Assembly: GCF_030555055.1 (NCBI RefSeq)
Contig: NZ_JAMOAO010000001.1
Span: forward strand, 5,828,001-5,892,000
Length of the DNA stretch: 64,000 nt
Reading direction: 5' to 3'
DNA from: Nocardiopsis sp. YSL2
Lineage (GTDB): Bacteria; Actinomycetota; Actinomycetes; Streptosporangiales; Streptosporangiaceae
This document shows positions 23,670-32,274 of the stretch, in pieces. Position numbers and translations under genes: made by a program. Below the pieces are notes generated by a model. That model was not told the origin of the DNA, searched no databases, and saw only the letters and a list, made by a program, of their open reading frames with translations. Position 1 is the stretch's first letter. Each line of letters begins with the position of its first letter.

Positions 23670-24950
23670 TCAGAAGACGATGGCGCACAGCGGGGCGTGC
23701 GGGACCCGCAGCGCCGCGTCGAGCCGCTCGGCCGCGCCCGGAGTGTGCTCGGTGATCACTCCCGCGGCCAGGTGGGCGGCGAGCGTGTTCTGGCCCAGGT
23801 AGGCCGCGCCGAGCTGGGAGACGTCCAGCGACAGGTCCGGATCGCCCTCGGCGGCCTCGACCCTGGCGCCGTCGCGGTCGGCCTTGAGCCGCCAGCGCCC
23901 GGCGTTCCAGGGCGCGTGGCGGTCGGTGACCTCCACGACCGTCTCCACCGGAGCGGCGTAGGCGCGCTCGGCCAGGGCCGCGCGCACGTCCACCAGGCGC
24001 ACCCACAGCGCGGTGCCCGGGGCGGCGGCGATGCGCTGCCGGTCGGCCGCCAGCGCCCAGAGGGGGTCGTCCATCGCGGCGGAGGACAGCACGATCCTGG
24101 CGACCAGGTCGCGGGAGAAGACGTGCTCGTACAGCGCGACCCGCGCGGCGGGGGTGGTGGAGACCATCTCCTGCACACGCAGTTCGCTCTTCGGTCCGGT
24201 GTGCCCCCACTCGGCCCGGACGCGGTACAGGGCGTAGCCCTGGGGTCCGTCGGGTCCGCTGACCACGACCGCCCGCAGGGGGCCGTTGCCGCCCCGCTCG
24301 TCGGGCTCGTCGCGCAGGGCGCGGTCCCACCAGGCCTCCGAGCGCTGGAAGCGTCCGATCCGGGTGGCGGCCTCCTCCCGGAAGAGCGCCTCCATCTCGC
24401 CACGGACGCGACCGGGGTCGGCCAGGCGTACGGTCAGCTCCGGGTCGCGGGGCGCGTCGGCGCGCAGCACGGCGTAGGGGGAGTCGATGGACAGCTCCGC
24501 CTCCATGGAGGCGGCCCCGTAACCGAACCGGCCGTAGATGCCGCCCTCGCTCGCCCAGAGCGCGGCGACGCTCTCACCGGCCCCGTGCAGGTCGGCGAGC
24601 TGGCGGCGCATGAGCGCGCTCAGGACGCCGCGCCGCCGGTGCGTGGGCCACACGCCCACGCCGGTCACGCCCGCGACCTGGCGCGGACCGCCCGGCATGG
24701 CCATCTCGAAGTCGAAGGAGTTGACGGCGCCCACGATCTCGTCGCCGTCCGCGGCCACCAGGATCCGGTCCAGGCCGGCGCCGCCCATGATGGGAAGCAG
24801 CCGCTCCACGCGGGTCTCCACGTCCAACGCGAACAGGAGCGCCTCCCCCACCACTCGGGCCACCTCGGGGAACTCCTCGCGGGCGATGCCGCGCACGATC
24901 CATTCGTCGGGGCGCGGGCTGGGTGGACCGGATACGGCGTTGTTCGTCAT
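23670..24950 (-). CDS. Eis-family GNAT N-acetyltransferase
   Basis: 426 residues, the length of Eis. It begins with a GNAT domain (E-F-P-E-V-A-R-V-V-G-E-A), has the acetyl-CoA loop V-T-G-V-G-V-W-P-T-H-R-R-R-G-V-L-S-A-L-M at about 95-115, a second degenerate GNAT domain, and a C-terminal SCP2-like domain with Y-L-G-Q-N-T-L-A-A-H-L-A-A-G. As in Eis, the chain ends in a hydrophobic residue (I-V-F) whose carboxylate is used in catalysis. Eis proteins acetylate many amines, including aminoglycosides at several positions. Natural substrate here is unknown. It is transcribed alone. Confidence 0.88.
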   Translation of the reverse strand: MTNNAVSGPPSPRPDEWIVRGIAREEFPEVARVVGEALLFALDVETRVERLLPIMGGAGLDRILVAADGDEIVGAVNSFDFEMAMPGGPRQVAGVTGVGVWPTHRRRGVLSALMRRQLADLHGAGESVAALWASEGGIYGRFGYGAASMEAELSIDSPYAVLRADAPRDPELTVRLADPGRVRGEMEALFREEAATRIGRFQRSEAWWDRALRDEPDERGGNGPLRAVVVSGPDGPQGYALYRVRAEWGHTGPKSELRVQEMVSTTPAARVALYEHVFSRDLVARIVLSSAAMDDPLWALAADRQRIAAAPGTALWVRLVDVRAALAERAYAAPVETVVEVTDRHAPWNAGRWRLKADRDGARVEAAEGDPDLSLDVSQLGAAYLGQNTLAAHLAAGVITEHTPGAAERLDAALRVPHAPLCAIVF

Positions 24951-25039
24951 GCTCGTATAGCTACCAGGCGCACCGCACCTCCGGCCACAGGTTTTCCCGC
25001 GTGCGAGTAACGGCGTGTCGCGGTGGGCAAGCCCTCCTT

Positions 25040-26128
25040 GTGACGCACTCGACCACAGCCCGCCCCGACCGCAGCGACCGCCGCCCCGACGGTGGCCGGC
25101 CCAGACTCGTGGTGGGGGTGGACGCGGGCGGAACGAGCGCGCGCGCCCTGGTCACCACACTGACGGGCCGACGCCTCGGTGAGTCCTGGGCCGGCGGAGC
25201 CAACCCCAACGCCCACGGGGCCCAGCACGCGTCCGCCCAACTCGCCGAGGCGGTCGAGGGGGCCCTGGACCAGGCCGGTCCCCGCTCGCGCGGCGCGGTC
25301 GCGACCGTCGTCGTGGGACTGGCCGGGGTGTCGGCGCTGCGCGACCCCGACGTTCGCGCGGCGATGGAGGGCGCGCTGGCCGAAGCCGGCCTGGAGTCCG
25401 CGGACAGCGAGTTCACCGGCGACGACGAGATCGCCTTCGCCGCGGGCACACCGGTGCCCGACGGAACAGTGCTCATCGCGGGCACGGGGGCGATCGCCAC
25501 CAGGATCGTGGGCCGGCGGCGCGACCGGTCGGCCGACGGGATGGGCTGGCTGATCGGCGACGACGGGTCGGCGTTCTGGATCGGGCACCAGGCCGCCAAG
25601 GAGACGGCGCGCCAGCTCTCGCGCGGCGGGGACCTGACCCCTCTGGCCCGCCTGGTGGCCAAGGAGGTGATCCCGGGCCAGCGGCCGGTCGACGGAGACG
25701 ACCACCTGCCCGAGGAGCACGCCCGCAACTTCGCGCGCACCCTGACCGCCGCTCCCCCGATCCGGCTCGCCGCGTTCGCCCCTCTGGTCAGCCGGGCCCA
25801 CGAGCAGGGGGATCCGGCGGCCGAGGTGATCATCAACGCCGCGGCGGGCCACCTGGCCCGCTCGGTCCACCAGGTGCGCACGCCCGGCGAGTGCCGCCCC
25901 ATCGTCCTGGCCGGGGGCGTCCTGCTGCACTCGGGTCCCGTCCGCGAGGCGCTGACCCGCAAGCTGGCCCTGGGGGCCGCCGGATCACGGATCGTCCTGG
26001 CCGGCTCCACCGCCGGCGGCGCGGCCTGGCTCGCGGCGCTGCGCGCGGGGGCCGAGGAGTCCGACGACCGCCTGCACGAGGCCTTCACGCTCAGCGGCGG
26101 GGGCCGCGACCGCACCGACGCGGCCTGA
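25040..26128 (+). CDS. BadF/BadG-type ATPase, N-acetylglucosamine-kinase-like
   Basis: 362 residues from GTG 25040; the frame is open ~40 codons further upstream with no similarity. ASKHA-superfamily motifs are in order: phosphate-1 V-V-G-V-D-A-G-G-T-S-A-R-A-L-V (about 28), V-V-V-G-L-A-G-V, phosphate-2 I-A-G-T-G-A-I-A-T-R-I-V-G, and adenosine I-V-L-A-G-G-V-L-L-H. This group includes eukaryote-type N-acetylglucosamine kinases. Sugar phosphorylation is therefore the best guess. No Shine-Dalgarno is visible at the chosen start. It converges with the flavoprotein gene that follows. Confidence 0.82.
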   Translation: MTHSTTARPDRSDRRPDGGRPRLVVGVDAGGTSARALVTTLTGRRLGESWAGGANPNAHGAQHASAQLAEAVEGALDQAGPRSRGAVATVVVGLAGVSALRDPDVRAAMEGALAEAGLESADSEFTGDDEIAFAAGTPVPDGTVLIAGTGAIATRIVGRRRDRSADGMGWLIGDDGSAFWIGHQAAKETARQLSRGGDLTPLARLVAKEVIPGQRPVDGDDHLPEEHARNFARTLTAAPPIRLAAFAPLVSRAHEQGDPAAEVIINAAAGHLARSVHQVRTPGECRPIVLAGGVLLHSGPVREALTRKLALGAAGSRIVLAGSTAGGAAWLAALRAGAEESDDRLHEAFTLSGGGRDRTDAA

Positions 26129-26199
26129 GTGCGCAGGCGGCGTCGGCGCGGGCCCCGTGCGGACCCTGGGCCGCGACGGCCGCCACCGCTGACGCGCCG

Positions 26200-27570
26200 T
26201 CACACCGCCCCGCCCCGGGCCCGGAGGTCGAGGTTCTCCAGGGCGATGAGGTAGGCCTCCCCGAAGGTGGGGAACTGGGTGATGGAGTCGGACAGGACCG
26301 ACAGGGGCAGGCGCGCCCGGATGGCCAGGGCCGCGGTGTGGATCCACTCCGAGGCCAGCGGCGCGAACGCCCACGCCCCCACCAGGACTCCCCGCTCGCG
26401 GTCGGCGACCAGGCCCAGCGTGCCGCGCGGGTCCGTGCCGTAGGTCCAGGGGCGGGCCAGGGTCCGGGGCAGGTCGGCCTCGGCGGTGGCGGTGTCGATC
26501 CCCCTCTCGCGCGCCTGGGACTCGGTGAGTCCCACGGCGGCGATCTCGGGGTCGGCGAAGACCACGCGCGGGACGGCGGTGTAGTCGGCGGTGCGGTCGC
26601 CGCCCAGGATGTTGTCGGCGACCAGGCGCCCCTGGTACTTGGCGACGTGCGTGAACAGCGCCCGCCCGGTGGCGTCTCCGACGCCCCACAGCCCCGGCGC
26701 CGCCCGGCAGTGCCCGTCCACGACCAGGCCGGTCCGGTCCATGCCGACCCCGGCCTCCTCCAGGCCCAGGCCGTCGGCGCGGGGCCGCCGGCCGGTCGCG
26801 AGCACGACCACGTCCGTGCCCACGATCGTGCCGTCGGACAGGGACGCGACGACCTCCGCGCCCGCGCGGGCGACGGAGGCGACCTCGGCGCCGGTGTGCA
26901 CGGTGATGCCGTCGCGCGCGAACTGCTCGGTGACCAGCGCGCACAGGCGCGGCTCCTCACGGTCCAGCAGGCGGGGGCCGCGCTGGACGACGGTCACGTT
27001 CGTGCCCATCCTGGCCAGGAACTGGCCGAGCTCCACACCCACGGCGCTGCCGCCGATCACCAGGGCCCGCCGGGGGATCTCCGTCAGCGTGGTGGCCTCG
27101 CGGTTGGTCCACACCGTGGCGGGGTCGAGGTCGTCCAGTCCCCGCACGGGCGGGCGCAGCGGGGCGGAGCCGGTGGCGACCACGACGTGGTCGGTGCTCA
27201 CCCCGGTCCCGCCGACCTCCACCCGCCAGGGATCGCGCCCGGTCACGCGGCCCTGGCCCCTGAGGACGAGGGCACCCTGCTCCTGGTACCCCTTGACCTG
27301 GGCCGAGTCGTCCAGGTGGCGGATCATCTGGTCCCGGTAGGCGCGCAGTGCGGGCCAGTCCAGCCCGGGCCGCGACAGGCCGGCGGCACCGGCGGCACCG
27401 GCGCGGGCCTCCGGCGGCCGCAGCAGCGTCTTGGTGGGGACGCAGGCCCAGTAGCCGCACTCGCCGCCGATGAGTTCGCGCTCGACCACCGCGACGCGCC
27501 GACCGGCGGCGAGCAGGCGGCTCGCGACGGTCTCCCCGCCGGGCCCCATGCCGATCACGACCACGTCCAT
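26200..27570 (-). CDS. Pyridine nucleotide-disulfide oxidoreductase (MerA/Lpd-like)
   Basis: 456 residues from ATG 27570 (M-D-V-V-V-I-G). FAD motif G-M-G-P-G-G-E-T-V-A is followed by G-G-E-C-G-Y-W-A-C-V-P-T-K, which keeps the redox pair C-x4-C. The NAD(P)H motif is V-I-G-G-S-A-V-G-V-E-L-G, and the second FAD motif G-L-W-G-V-G-D-A-T-G. The dimerisation domain ends with the family's I-T-Q-F-P-T-F-G-E-A-Y. It lacks a heavy-metal N-terminal domain and the terminal vicinal cysteines of MerA, and no 2-oxoacid dehydrogenase genes are near, so a soluble quinone or disulfide reductase is plausible. An open frame runs far upstream but is an antisense shadow. Confidence 0.87.
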   Translation of the reverse strand: MDVVVIGMGPGGETVASRLLAAGRRVAVVERELIGGECGYWACVPTKTLLRPPEARAGAAGAAGLSRPGLDWPALRAYRDQMIRHLDDSAQVKGYQEQGALVLRGQGRVTGRDPWRVEVGGTGVSTDHVVVATGSAPLRPPVRGLDDLDPATVWTNREATTLTEIPRRALVIGGSAVGVELGQFLARMGTNVTVVQRGPRLLDREEPRLCALVTEQFARDGITVHTGAEVASVARAGAEVVASLSDGTIVGTDVVVLATGRRPRADGLGLEEAGVGMDRTGLVVDGHCRAAPGLWGVGDATGRALFTHVAKYQGRLVADNILGGDRTADYTAVPRVVFADPEIAAVGLTESQARERGIDTATAEADLPRTLARPWTYGTDPRGTLGLVADRERGVLVGAWAFAPLASEWIHTAALAIRARLPLSVLSDSITQFPTFGEAYLIALENLDLRARGGAV

Positions 27571-27819
27571 GTGTTCCACGCCTGGCTCCGTCCACCGTCC
27601 GTCGGGGTCGACTCCGATGGTCTCGGCTGGGCGGCGCGTCCGGAAGGCCCGACACGCGCGCCCTGCCAGGACCTTCGGCCGGGCCGGTGGGGCGGGGGCC
27701 GCGCGCGGGCCGTGCGGCGTGTCACGTGCCGGACGTGCCGCGGCGCCGTCGGGGGCGTGGTGTACTGACGGGTCGACACCGCCAGCATCCCCGGAAGGAA
27801 GCCGTCCCGGCGCACCCGC

Positions 27820-28452
27820 ATGTCCACCCAGACCCTTCTCCTCGTCCTCGATCTCGTCGGGATCTTCGCCTTCGCCCTGGACGGGTCGCTGACGGCCATC
27901 CGCACCGCGCGGGTGGACATCGTCGGTGTCATGTCGCTGGGTGTGATCACCGCCATCGGCGGCGGCGTCATCCGCGACGTCCTCCTGGGTGTGACTCCCG
28001 CGACCTTCCAGGACTGGCGGTACCTGGTGACCGCGCTGGCCGGAGCGACCCTGGCCTTCTTCCTCAGCAGCCAGCTGAGCCAGCTGAGCAAACCGATCCT
28101 GCTGTTCGACGCCGCGGGACTGAGCCTGTTCGTGGTCATCGGCGCGACCAAGGCGATGGAGCTGGGCTTCGGTCCGCTCCAGGCGACGATCCTGGGCGTG
28201 ATCACCGGTGTGGGCGGCGGGACCATCCGCGACGTGCTGACCAACCGGGTGCCGACCGTGCTCAGCGCCAACTCGCACCTGTACGCCGTCCCGGCCACGC
28301 TCGGCGCCGGGTTCGTGGTCGTGGTGTCCGTGTTCGGTTTCGGCGCGGGCTGGGTGGCGGTGGTCGGCGCCGTGCTGTGCTTCGTCGTGCGCGTGCTGGC
28401 GCTGCGCTACCGGTGGAACGCCCCGTCCCCGCCCGGAGCTCCCCCGCTGTAG
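27820..28452 (+). CDS. TRIC-family (UPF0126/YadS-like) cation channel
   Basis: 210 residues, seven hydrophobic segments. Two internal repeats each carry the signature: G-G-G-V-I-R-D-V-L-L-G (about 45) and G-G-G-T-I-R-D-V-L-T-N (about 130). Prokaryotic members of this family form trimeric monovalent-cation (K+) channels related to animal TRIC proteins. The 3' end overlaps the end of the convergent LysR gene by 46 bases, so each gene's last codons are coding on both strands. Confidence 0.9.
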   Translation: MSTQTLLLVLDLVGIFAFALDGSLTAIRTARVDIVGVMSLGVITAIGGGVIRDVLLGVTPATFQDWRYLVTALAGATLAFFLSSQLSQLSKPILLFDAAGLSLFVVIGATKAMELGFGPLQATILGVITGVGGGTIRDVLTNRVPTVLSANSHLYAVPATLGAGFVVVVSVFGFGAGWVAVVGAVLCFVVRVLALRYRWNAPSPPGAPPL

Positions 28453-29351
28453 TCCAGGGCGCGCGCCGCCGTGCGCCGCAGGATCGCGACCATGGCCGGA
28501 ACCGGTTCGGTGACGCGGCCGCGGTGGACGGCGAAGATCTCCCTGGCCAGGCTGGCGCCCTTGAGCGGGCGGCCGACCCAGCCCCCGCCGCGGGCCGCGC
28601 CCAGGATGCTGCGCGGGATGAGCGCCACACCGACCCCCGCCTCGATGAGCGCCAGGGCCACCTCGTAGTCGCGGGTCTCGTAGGTGACGTTCAGCCGGAC
28701 CCCGGCGGCCGCGGCGGCGTCGTCCAGGGTGACCCGGTTGTGGATCCCGGGCGCCCCGCAGATCCACTCCTCCCCGGCCAGGTCGGCCAGGGACAGGGAC
28801 CGGTCGGTTATGGGGTGTCCGGTCGGGGCGACGGCCATGAGCGGGTCCACGAGGATGCGTTCGCGGTGCAGCCCTCCGGTACGGGGCAGGGGTGTGCCCG
28901 GGTAGCGGTGGGTGATGAGCAGGTCCAGGTCGCCGGAGGTGACCAGGTCGTAGCCGCCCGGGGGTTCGACGTCCGACAGGGACAGGCGCACGTGGGGGTG
29001 TTCGCTGCCGAAGGCGGCGAGCGTGGCGGGCAGCAGGACCTTGCCCGCGCTGGCGAAGGCGCCCAGGGACAGGCGCCCGGGCGGCTCGCCCGCAACAGCA
29101 CGGACCGCCGCCTCGGCGTCGCGGAGCTGGCCCAGGACCCGTTCTCCGTGGTCGAGCAGGACCAGGCCGGCCTCGGTGAGCGTGGCGCCGGCGCGTCCGC
29201 GTTCGACGAGCTGGCAGCCCACCTCGCGCTCCAGCTTGGTCAGTTGCTGGGAGAGGGCGGGCGGGGTGAAGGAGAGCCGCTGGGCCGCGGCGGCGATGGA
29301 GCCGGCGTGCGCGATCTCCACCAGCACGCGCAGCCTGTTGGCGTCCAGCAT
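28407..29351 (-). CDS. LysR-family regulator
   Basis: 314 residues. The N-terminal winged helix is standard (L-R-V-L-V-E-I-A-H-A-G-S-I-A-A-A-A-Q-R-L then S-F-T-P-P-A-L-S-Q-Q-L-T-K-L-E), followed by a periplasmic-binding-like effector domain. It is divergent from the threonine-dehydratase-like gene with a 101-base AT-rich spacer, so that gene is the likely target, with an amino acid as possible effector. The last 46 bases overlap the TRIC gene end to end. Confidence 0.9.
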   Translation of the reverse strand: MLDANRLRVLVEIAHAGSIAAAAQRLSFTPPALSQQLTKLEREVGCQLVERGRAGATLTEAGLVLLDHGERVLGQLRDAEAAVRAVAGEPPGRLSLGAFASAGKVLLPATLAAFGSEHPHVRLSLSDVEPPGGYDLVTSGDLDLLITHRYPGTPLPRTGGLHRERILVDPLMAVAPTGHPITDRSLSLADLAGEEWICGAPGIHNRVTLDDAAAAAGVRLNVTYETRDYEVALALIEAGVGVALIPRSILGAARGGGWVGRPLKGASLAREIFAVHRGRVTEPVPAMVAILRRTAARALDYSGGAPGGDGAFHR

Positions 29352-29369
29352 GCCCGTTCCTCCTGCTCA

Positions 29370-29430
29370 ACAACATCTGACACAAAGCTCTGCTTATGGA
29401 TATTTAGCAAGCTCAACTTTAAGTTAATGC
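29370..29430. promoter_or_regulatory. AT-rich divergent promoter with LysR-type sites
   Basis: The spacer contains GCTT...AAGC flanking TATGGATATTTAGC and an exact AACTT-T-AAGTT palindrome. TTATGGATATTTA fits the T-N11-A rule for LysR boxes. The region is far more AT-rich than its surroundings. Confidence 0.45.
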
Positions 29431-29452
29431 CCGGTCGCGGCAGAGTGGTCCC

Positions 29453-30376
29453 ATGAGCCCCAGAACCGCGCACGCAGTCCCCACGGCCACCGACGTCCGA
29501 GCCGCCGCGGAGCGCATCGCGCCCTACGCCCGGCGCACACCCGTCCTGCACACCGAGATCGACGGCCGCCCGGTCTCGCTGAAGTTGGAGTACCTCCAGC
29601 GCACGGGCGCGTTCAAGCTGCGCGGAGCACTCAACGCCCTGCTCGGCGGACCGCCGACCGACCGGGTGATCACCGCCTCGGGCGGCAACCACGGACTCGG
29701 CGTGGCGACGGCGGCACGGCTGCTCGGCGTGCGCGCCACGGTCTACGTGCCGGAGACGGTCCCCGAGGCCAAGGCCGCTCCCCTGGCGGCCACGGGCGCG
29801 GAGATCGTGCGGGTGGGCGAGGAGTACGCGCAGGCCGCGGCCGAGGCCCGATCGCGCGCGCTGGCCGAGGACGTGCGCTACCTGCACGCCTACGACGACG
29901 CGCTCGTGGTCGCCGGGCAGGGCACCATCGGCCTGGAGATCGCCTCCGACGCGCCCGAGTGCGACACCGTCGCGGTCGCCGTCGGCGGAGGCGGCCTGGT
30001 GGCCGGGGTGCGCCTGGGCTCCGGCGACCGCCGCGTGGTGGGTGTGGAGCCGCGCGGGTGCCGGAGTCTGCACTCCGCGCTCGCGTCGGGCCACCCCGTC
30101 CAGGGCCCCGTGGACTCCGTGGCCTCCTCCGCCCTGGGCGCGGCCACCCTGGGCGAGGTGCCCTTCGAGGTGCTGCGGTCGCACCCGGTGACGACCGCGC
30201 TGGTCGGCGACGACGAGATCCTCGCCGCCCAGGACCGGCTGTGGGAGGAGTTCCGGATCGCCACCGAACCGGCCGCCGCCGTGCCCTTCGCCGCCTGGCT
30301 GGCGGGCCTGGTACCCGGCGAGCGCCCCTGCCTGGTGGTGTGCGGCGCCAACGCCGAGTGGCGACGCACGGGCTGA
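29453..30376 (+). CDS. Threonine/serine dehydratase-like PLP enzyme (fold type II)
   Basis: 307 residues. The PLP lysine is in Q-R-T-G-A-F-K-L-R-G-A, the substrate loop is S-G-G-N-H-G, and the phosphate-binding Gly run is V-G-G-G-G-L-V-A-G-V. It lacks a C-terminal ACT-like regulatory domain, so it is the short catabolic type of dehydratase, or possibly a hydroxyaspartate/serine racemase-type enzyme. It deaminates Thr or Ser to the 2-oxoacid in the cytoplasm. The divergent LysR gene is its likely regulator. Confidence 0.85.
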   Translation: MSPRTAHAVPTATDVRAAAERIAPYARRTPVLHTEIDGRPVSLKLEYLQRTGAFKLRGALNALLGGPPTDRVITASGGNHGLGVATAARLLGVRATVYVPETVPEAKAAPLAATGAEIVRVGEEYAQAAAEARSRALAEDVRYLHAYDDALVVAGQGTIGLEIASDAPECDTVAVAVGGGGLVAGVRLGSGDRRVVGVEPRGCRSLHSALASGHPVQGPVDSVASSALGAATLGEVPFEVLRSHPVTTALVGDDEILAAQDRLWEEFRIATEPAAAVPFAAWLAGLVPGERPCLVVCGANAEWRRTG

Positions 30377-30502
30377 GGCCGCGCGATGGCCGGCGCCGGG
30401 GCCGTGTCGGCTCTCACCTGGGCCGATGCCCGCCACCGGAGCCGATGGGTGACACACGGCACTCCGTGCACCCCGACGCAGTGGTTACCGGCCGGTCGCC
30501 CT

Positions 30503-30508
30503 TACATT
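30503..30508 (+). promoter_or_regulatory. -10 element of plsC-like gene
   Basis: TACATT in the GC-rich spacer, 37 bases before the GTG start; leaves room for a short 5' leader with the GAGGGAGAA ribosome site. Confidence 0.35.
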
Positions 30509-30545
30509 GGTGTGCGTCATCGACCGACCGAGTGAGGGAGAACAC

Positions 30546-31217
30546 GTGCTCTACGGTGCGTTGCGGCAGACCGCGGCGGTGCTCGCCCGGACCCTGTGCC
30601 GCCCGACCATCGAGGGCCGTGAGAACGTCCCTGCCCGCGGCGCCGTCCTACTGGCCAGCAACCACCTGTCGTTCGTCGACAGCGTGGTCATCCCGCTCTC
30701 GGTCACGCACCGGCGGGTGCGCTTCCTGGCCAAGAGCGACTACTTCGAGGGCACCGGCCTCAAGGGCCGGGCCACCAGGACCGTCTTCGGTTCGCTGGGC
30801 GCGATGCCGGTGCAGCGCGGCAACGCGCGCGATGCCCTGCTGTCGCTGGAGATGATGCTCGACCGGCTCCGCGAGGGCGAGGCGTGCGTGGTCTACCCCG
30901 AGGGCACCCGGTCCCGGGACGGGCGCCTGTACCGGGGCCGGACCGGCGTGGCCCATCTGGCCATGGAGTCCAAGGCGCCCGTCGTGCCCGTGGCGGTCTC
31001 CGGCACGCAACTGGTCCAGCCGATCGGCGCGTCGATGCCCCGACCGCACCCGTTCACGGTGCGCTTCGGCGAGCCGCTGGACTTCTCCACCGGCTACGAC
31101 CACCTGGCCCCGGGCAAGGCTCGCCGCGAGATCACCGACCGCGTGATGGACGCCATCCACGGCCTGTCCGGCCAGGAGCGCGCGCACGAGTACAACACCT
31201 ACACCAGCGAGGAGTGA
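30546..31217 (+). CDS. 1-acyl-sn-glycerol-3-phosphate acyltransferase family (PlsC)
   Basis: 223 residues from GTG 30546, which is preceded by GAGGGAGAACAC. The acyltransferase blocks are present: N-H-L-S-F-V-D-S (HX4D, about residue 39), the G-A-M-P-V-Q-R-G-N block and Y-P-E-G-T-R-S (block III). It transfers a fatty acyl group from acyl-ACP/CoA to lysophosphatidate at the membrane. An upstream start at 30507 is less likely as it lacks a ribosome site. The gene is followed after 65 bases by the IS982-family element. Confidence 0.88.
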   Translation: MLYGALRQTAAVLARTLCRPTIEGRENVPARGAVLLASNHLSFVDSVVIPLSVTHRRVRFLAKSDYFEGTGLKGRATRTVFGSLGAMPVQRGNARDALLSLEMMLDRLREGEACVVYPEGTRSRDGRLYRGRTGVAHLAMESKAPVVPVAVSGTQLVQPIGASMPRPHPFTVRFGEPLDFSTGYDHLAPGKARREITDRVMDAIHGLSGQERAHEYNTYTSEE

Positions 31218-31282
31218 GGCCCCGGGGTGCCGGCCGGCGGGGCGCGCCGCACCGGCCGGGGCACCCGCGGAACACGCCCTAG

Positions 31283-32271
31283 ATCGTTGATGGGAGTTTT
31301 CTGAATCTCCTGCGGGCACAGCGAAGGGCGTCGAGGATCAGTGTGTGACGACCGACCTTGACGCCCTTCTGACAGCACTCTACGTCCATCTGGACGACCA
31401 TGTCCTGCCTTCACGCGAACGACCACCCAGGCGCGGCCCGGCCCCGCTGCTCACCGACGCCGAACTCGTGTGCGTGGCCATCGCCCAGGTCCTATTGCGC
31501 TATGACTCCGAACGGCACTGGATCCGCGCCGCGCACTCCCGCATCGGTCACCTCTTCCCCCGCCTGCCCGGCCAGTCCGAGTACAACCGCCACCTGCGCG
31601 CCCTGGCCCCGGTTCTGTTCGAAGCGGCGCTGTGGCTGGTCCGGGCCACACCCACCTGGTGGGAGAGGCTGCGTTTGATGGACGGCACCCCGCTGCGCTG
31701 CGGCGCTTCCCGCGTCACCGTGAACCGCTCGGGCCTGGGCGAGATCGCGGGCTACGGGCGTGATGCCTCCCATCACGCCTTCTACTGGGGCGCCAAGCTG
31801 ATGCTCGTCACGACTGCGGACGGGGCCGTGGCCGCGTTCAGCCTGGCCCACCCCAAGGAGCTGGACGAGCGCAAGCAGGCCCTGCACCTGGCCCACGTCC
31901 AGACCCTGGCGCCCGGCCCGTGCCCGATCGTGTGCGACAAGGGGTTCGCCGGGGCCGGGGTCGAGACCGCGATGGCCGCTCTGGGACACGTGCTCATCCG
32001 GCCCCGGCGCGATGACGAGCCCAAACCCGCAGTGAAGGTGTTCCCGGGCTGGTTGCGCCAGCGCATCGAGGCGGTGATCTGGACATTGAAGAACCAGCTC
32101 GGGCTGGAGCGGCACTCCGCACGCAGCACCGAAGGCCTGTGGGCCAGGGTGTGTCAGCGCATCTGCGCGCTCAACGCCGCGATCTGGCACAACTGGCTGA
32201 TCGGCGCCCCGGTCAAGCGGTCCCTGATCGCTTACGACCACTGACCAGGACACCAAACCCCCATCAACGAT
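31283..32271 (+). mobile_element. IS982-family insertion sequence
   Basis: A 989-bp element bounded by perfect 12-base terminal inverted repeats, ATCGTTGATGGG (31283-31294) and CCCATCAACGAT (32260-32271). Both ends are flanked by CTAG (31279-31282 and 32272-32275), consistent with a 4-base target duplication, although CTAG is itself palindromic so the edge could be 1-3 bases off. It carries one intact transposase gene and looks recent. Its right-hand CTAG is itself the target of the IS630-family element. Confidence 0.85.
31345..32244 (+). CDS. IS982-family transposase
   Basis: 299 residues. The N-terminus V-T-T-D-L-D-A-L-L-T-A-L-Y-V is typical of actinobacterial IS982-type transposases, and a DDE-like core follows (R-L-M-D-G-T-P-L-R-C, P-I-V-C-D-K-G-F-A-G, R-Q-R-I-E-A-V-I-W-T-L-K-N-Q-L-G). 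No frameshift or stop is seen, so the gene is probably functional. It is the only gene of the element. Confidence 0.88.
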   Translation: MTTDLDALLTALYVHLDDHVLPSRERPPRRGPAPLLTDAELVCVAIAQVLLRYDSERHWIRAAHSRIGHLFPRLPGQSEYNRHLRALAPVLFEAALWLVRATPTWWERLRLMDGTPLRCGASRVTVNRSGLGEIAGYGRDASHHAFYWGAKLMLVTTADGAVAAFSLAHPKELDERKQALHLAHVQTLAPGPCPIVCDKGFAGAGVETAMAALGHVLIRPRRDDEPKPAVKVFPGWLRQRIEAVIWTLKNQLGLERHSARSTEGLWARVCQRICALNAAIWHNWLIGAPVKRSLIAYDH

Positions 32272-32274
32272 CTA

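Noticed and set aside
26200..29385. A 1061-codon open frame on the minus strand
   Set aside because: It is kept open by high GC. Only the first 1371 bases from 26200 (to ATG 27570) match a flavoprotein; the rest is antisense to the TRIC gene and out of frame with LysR.
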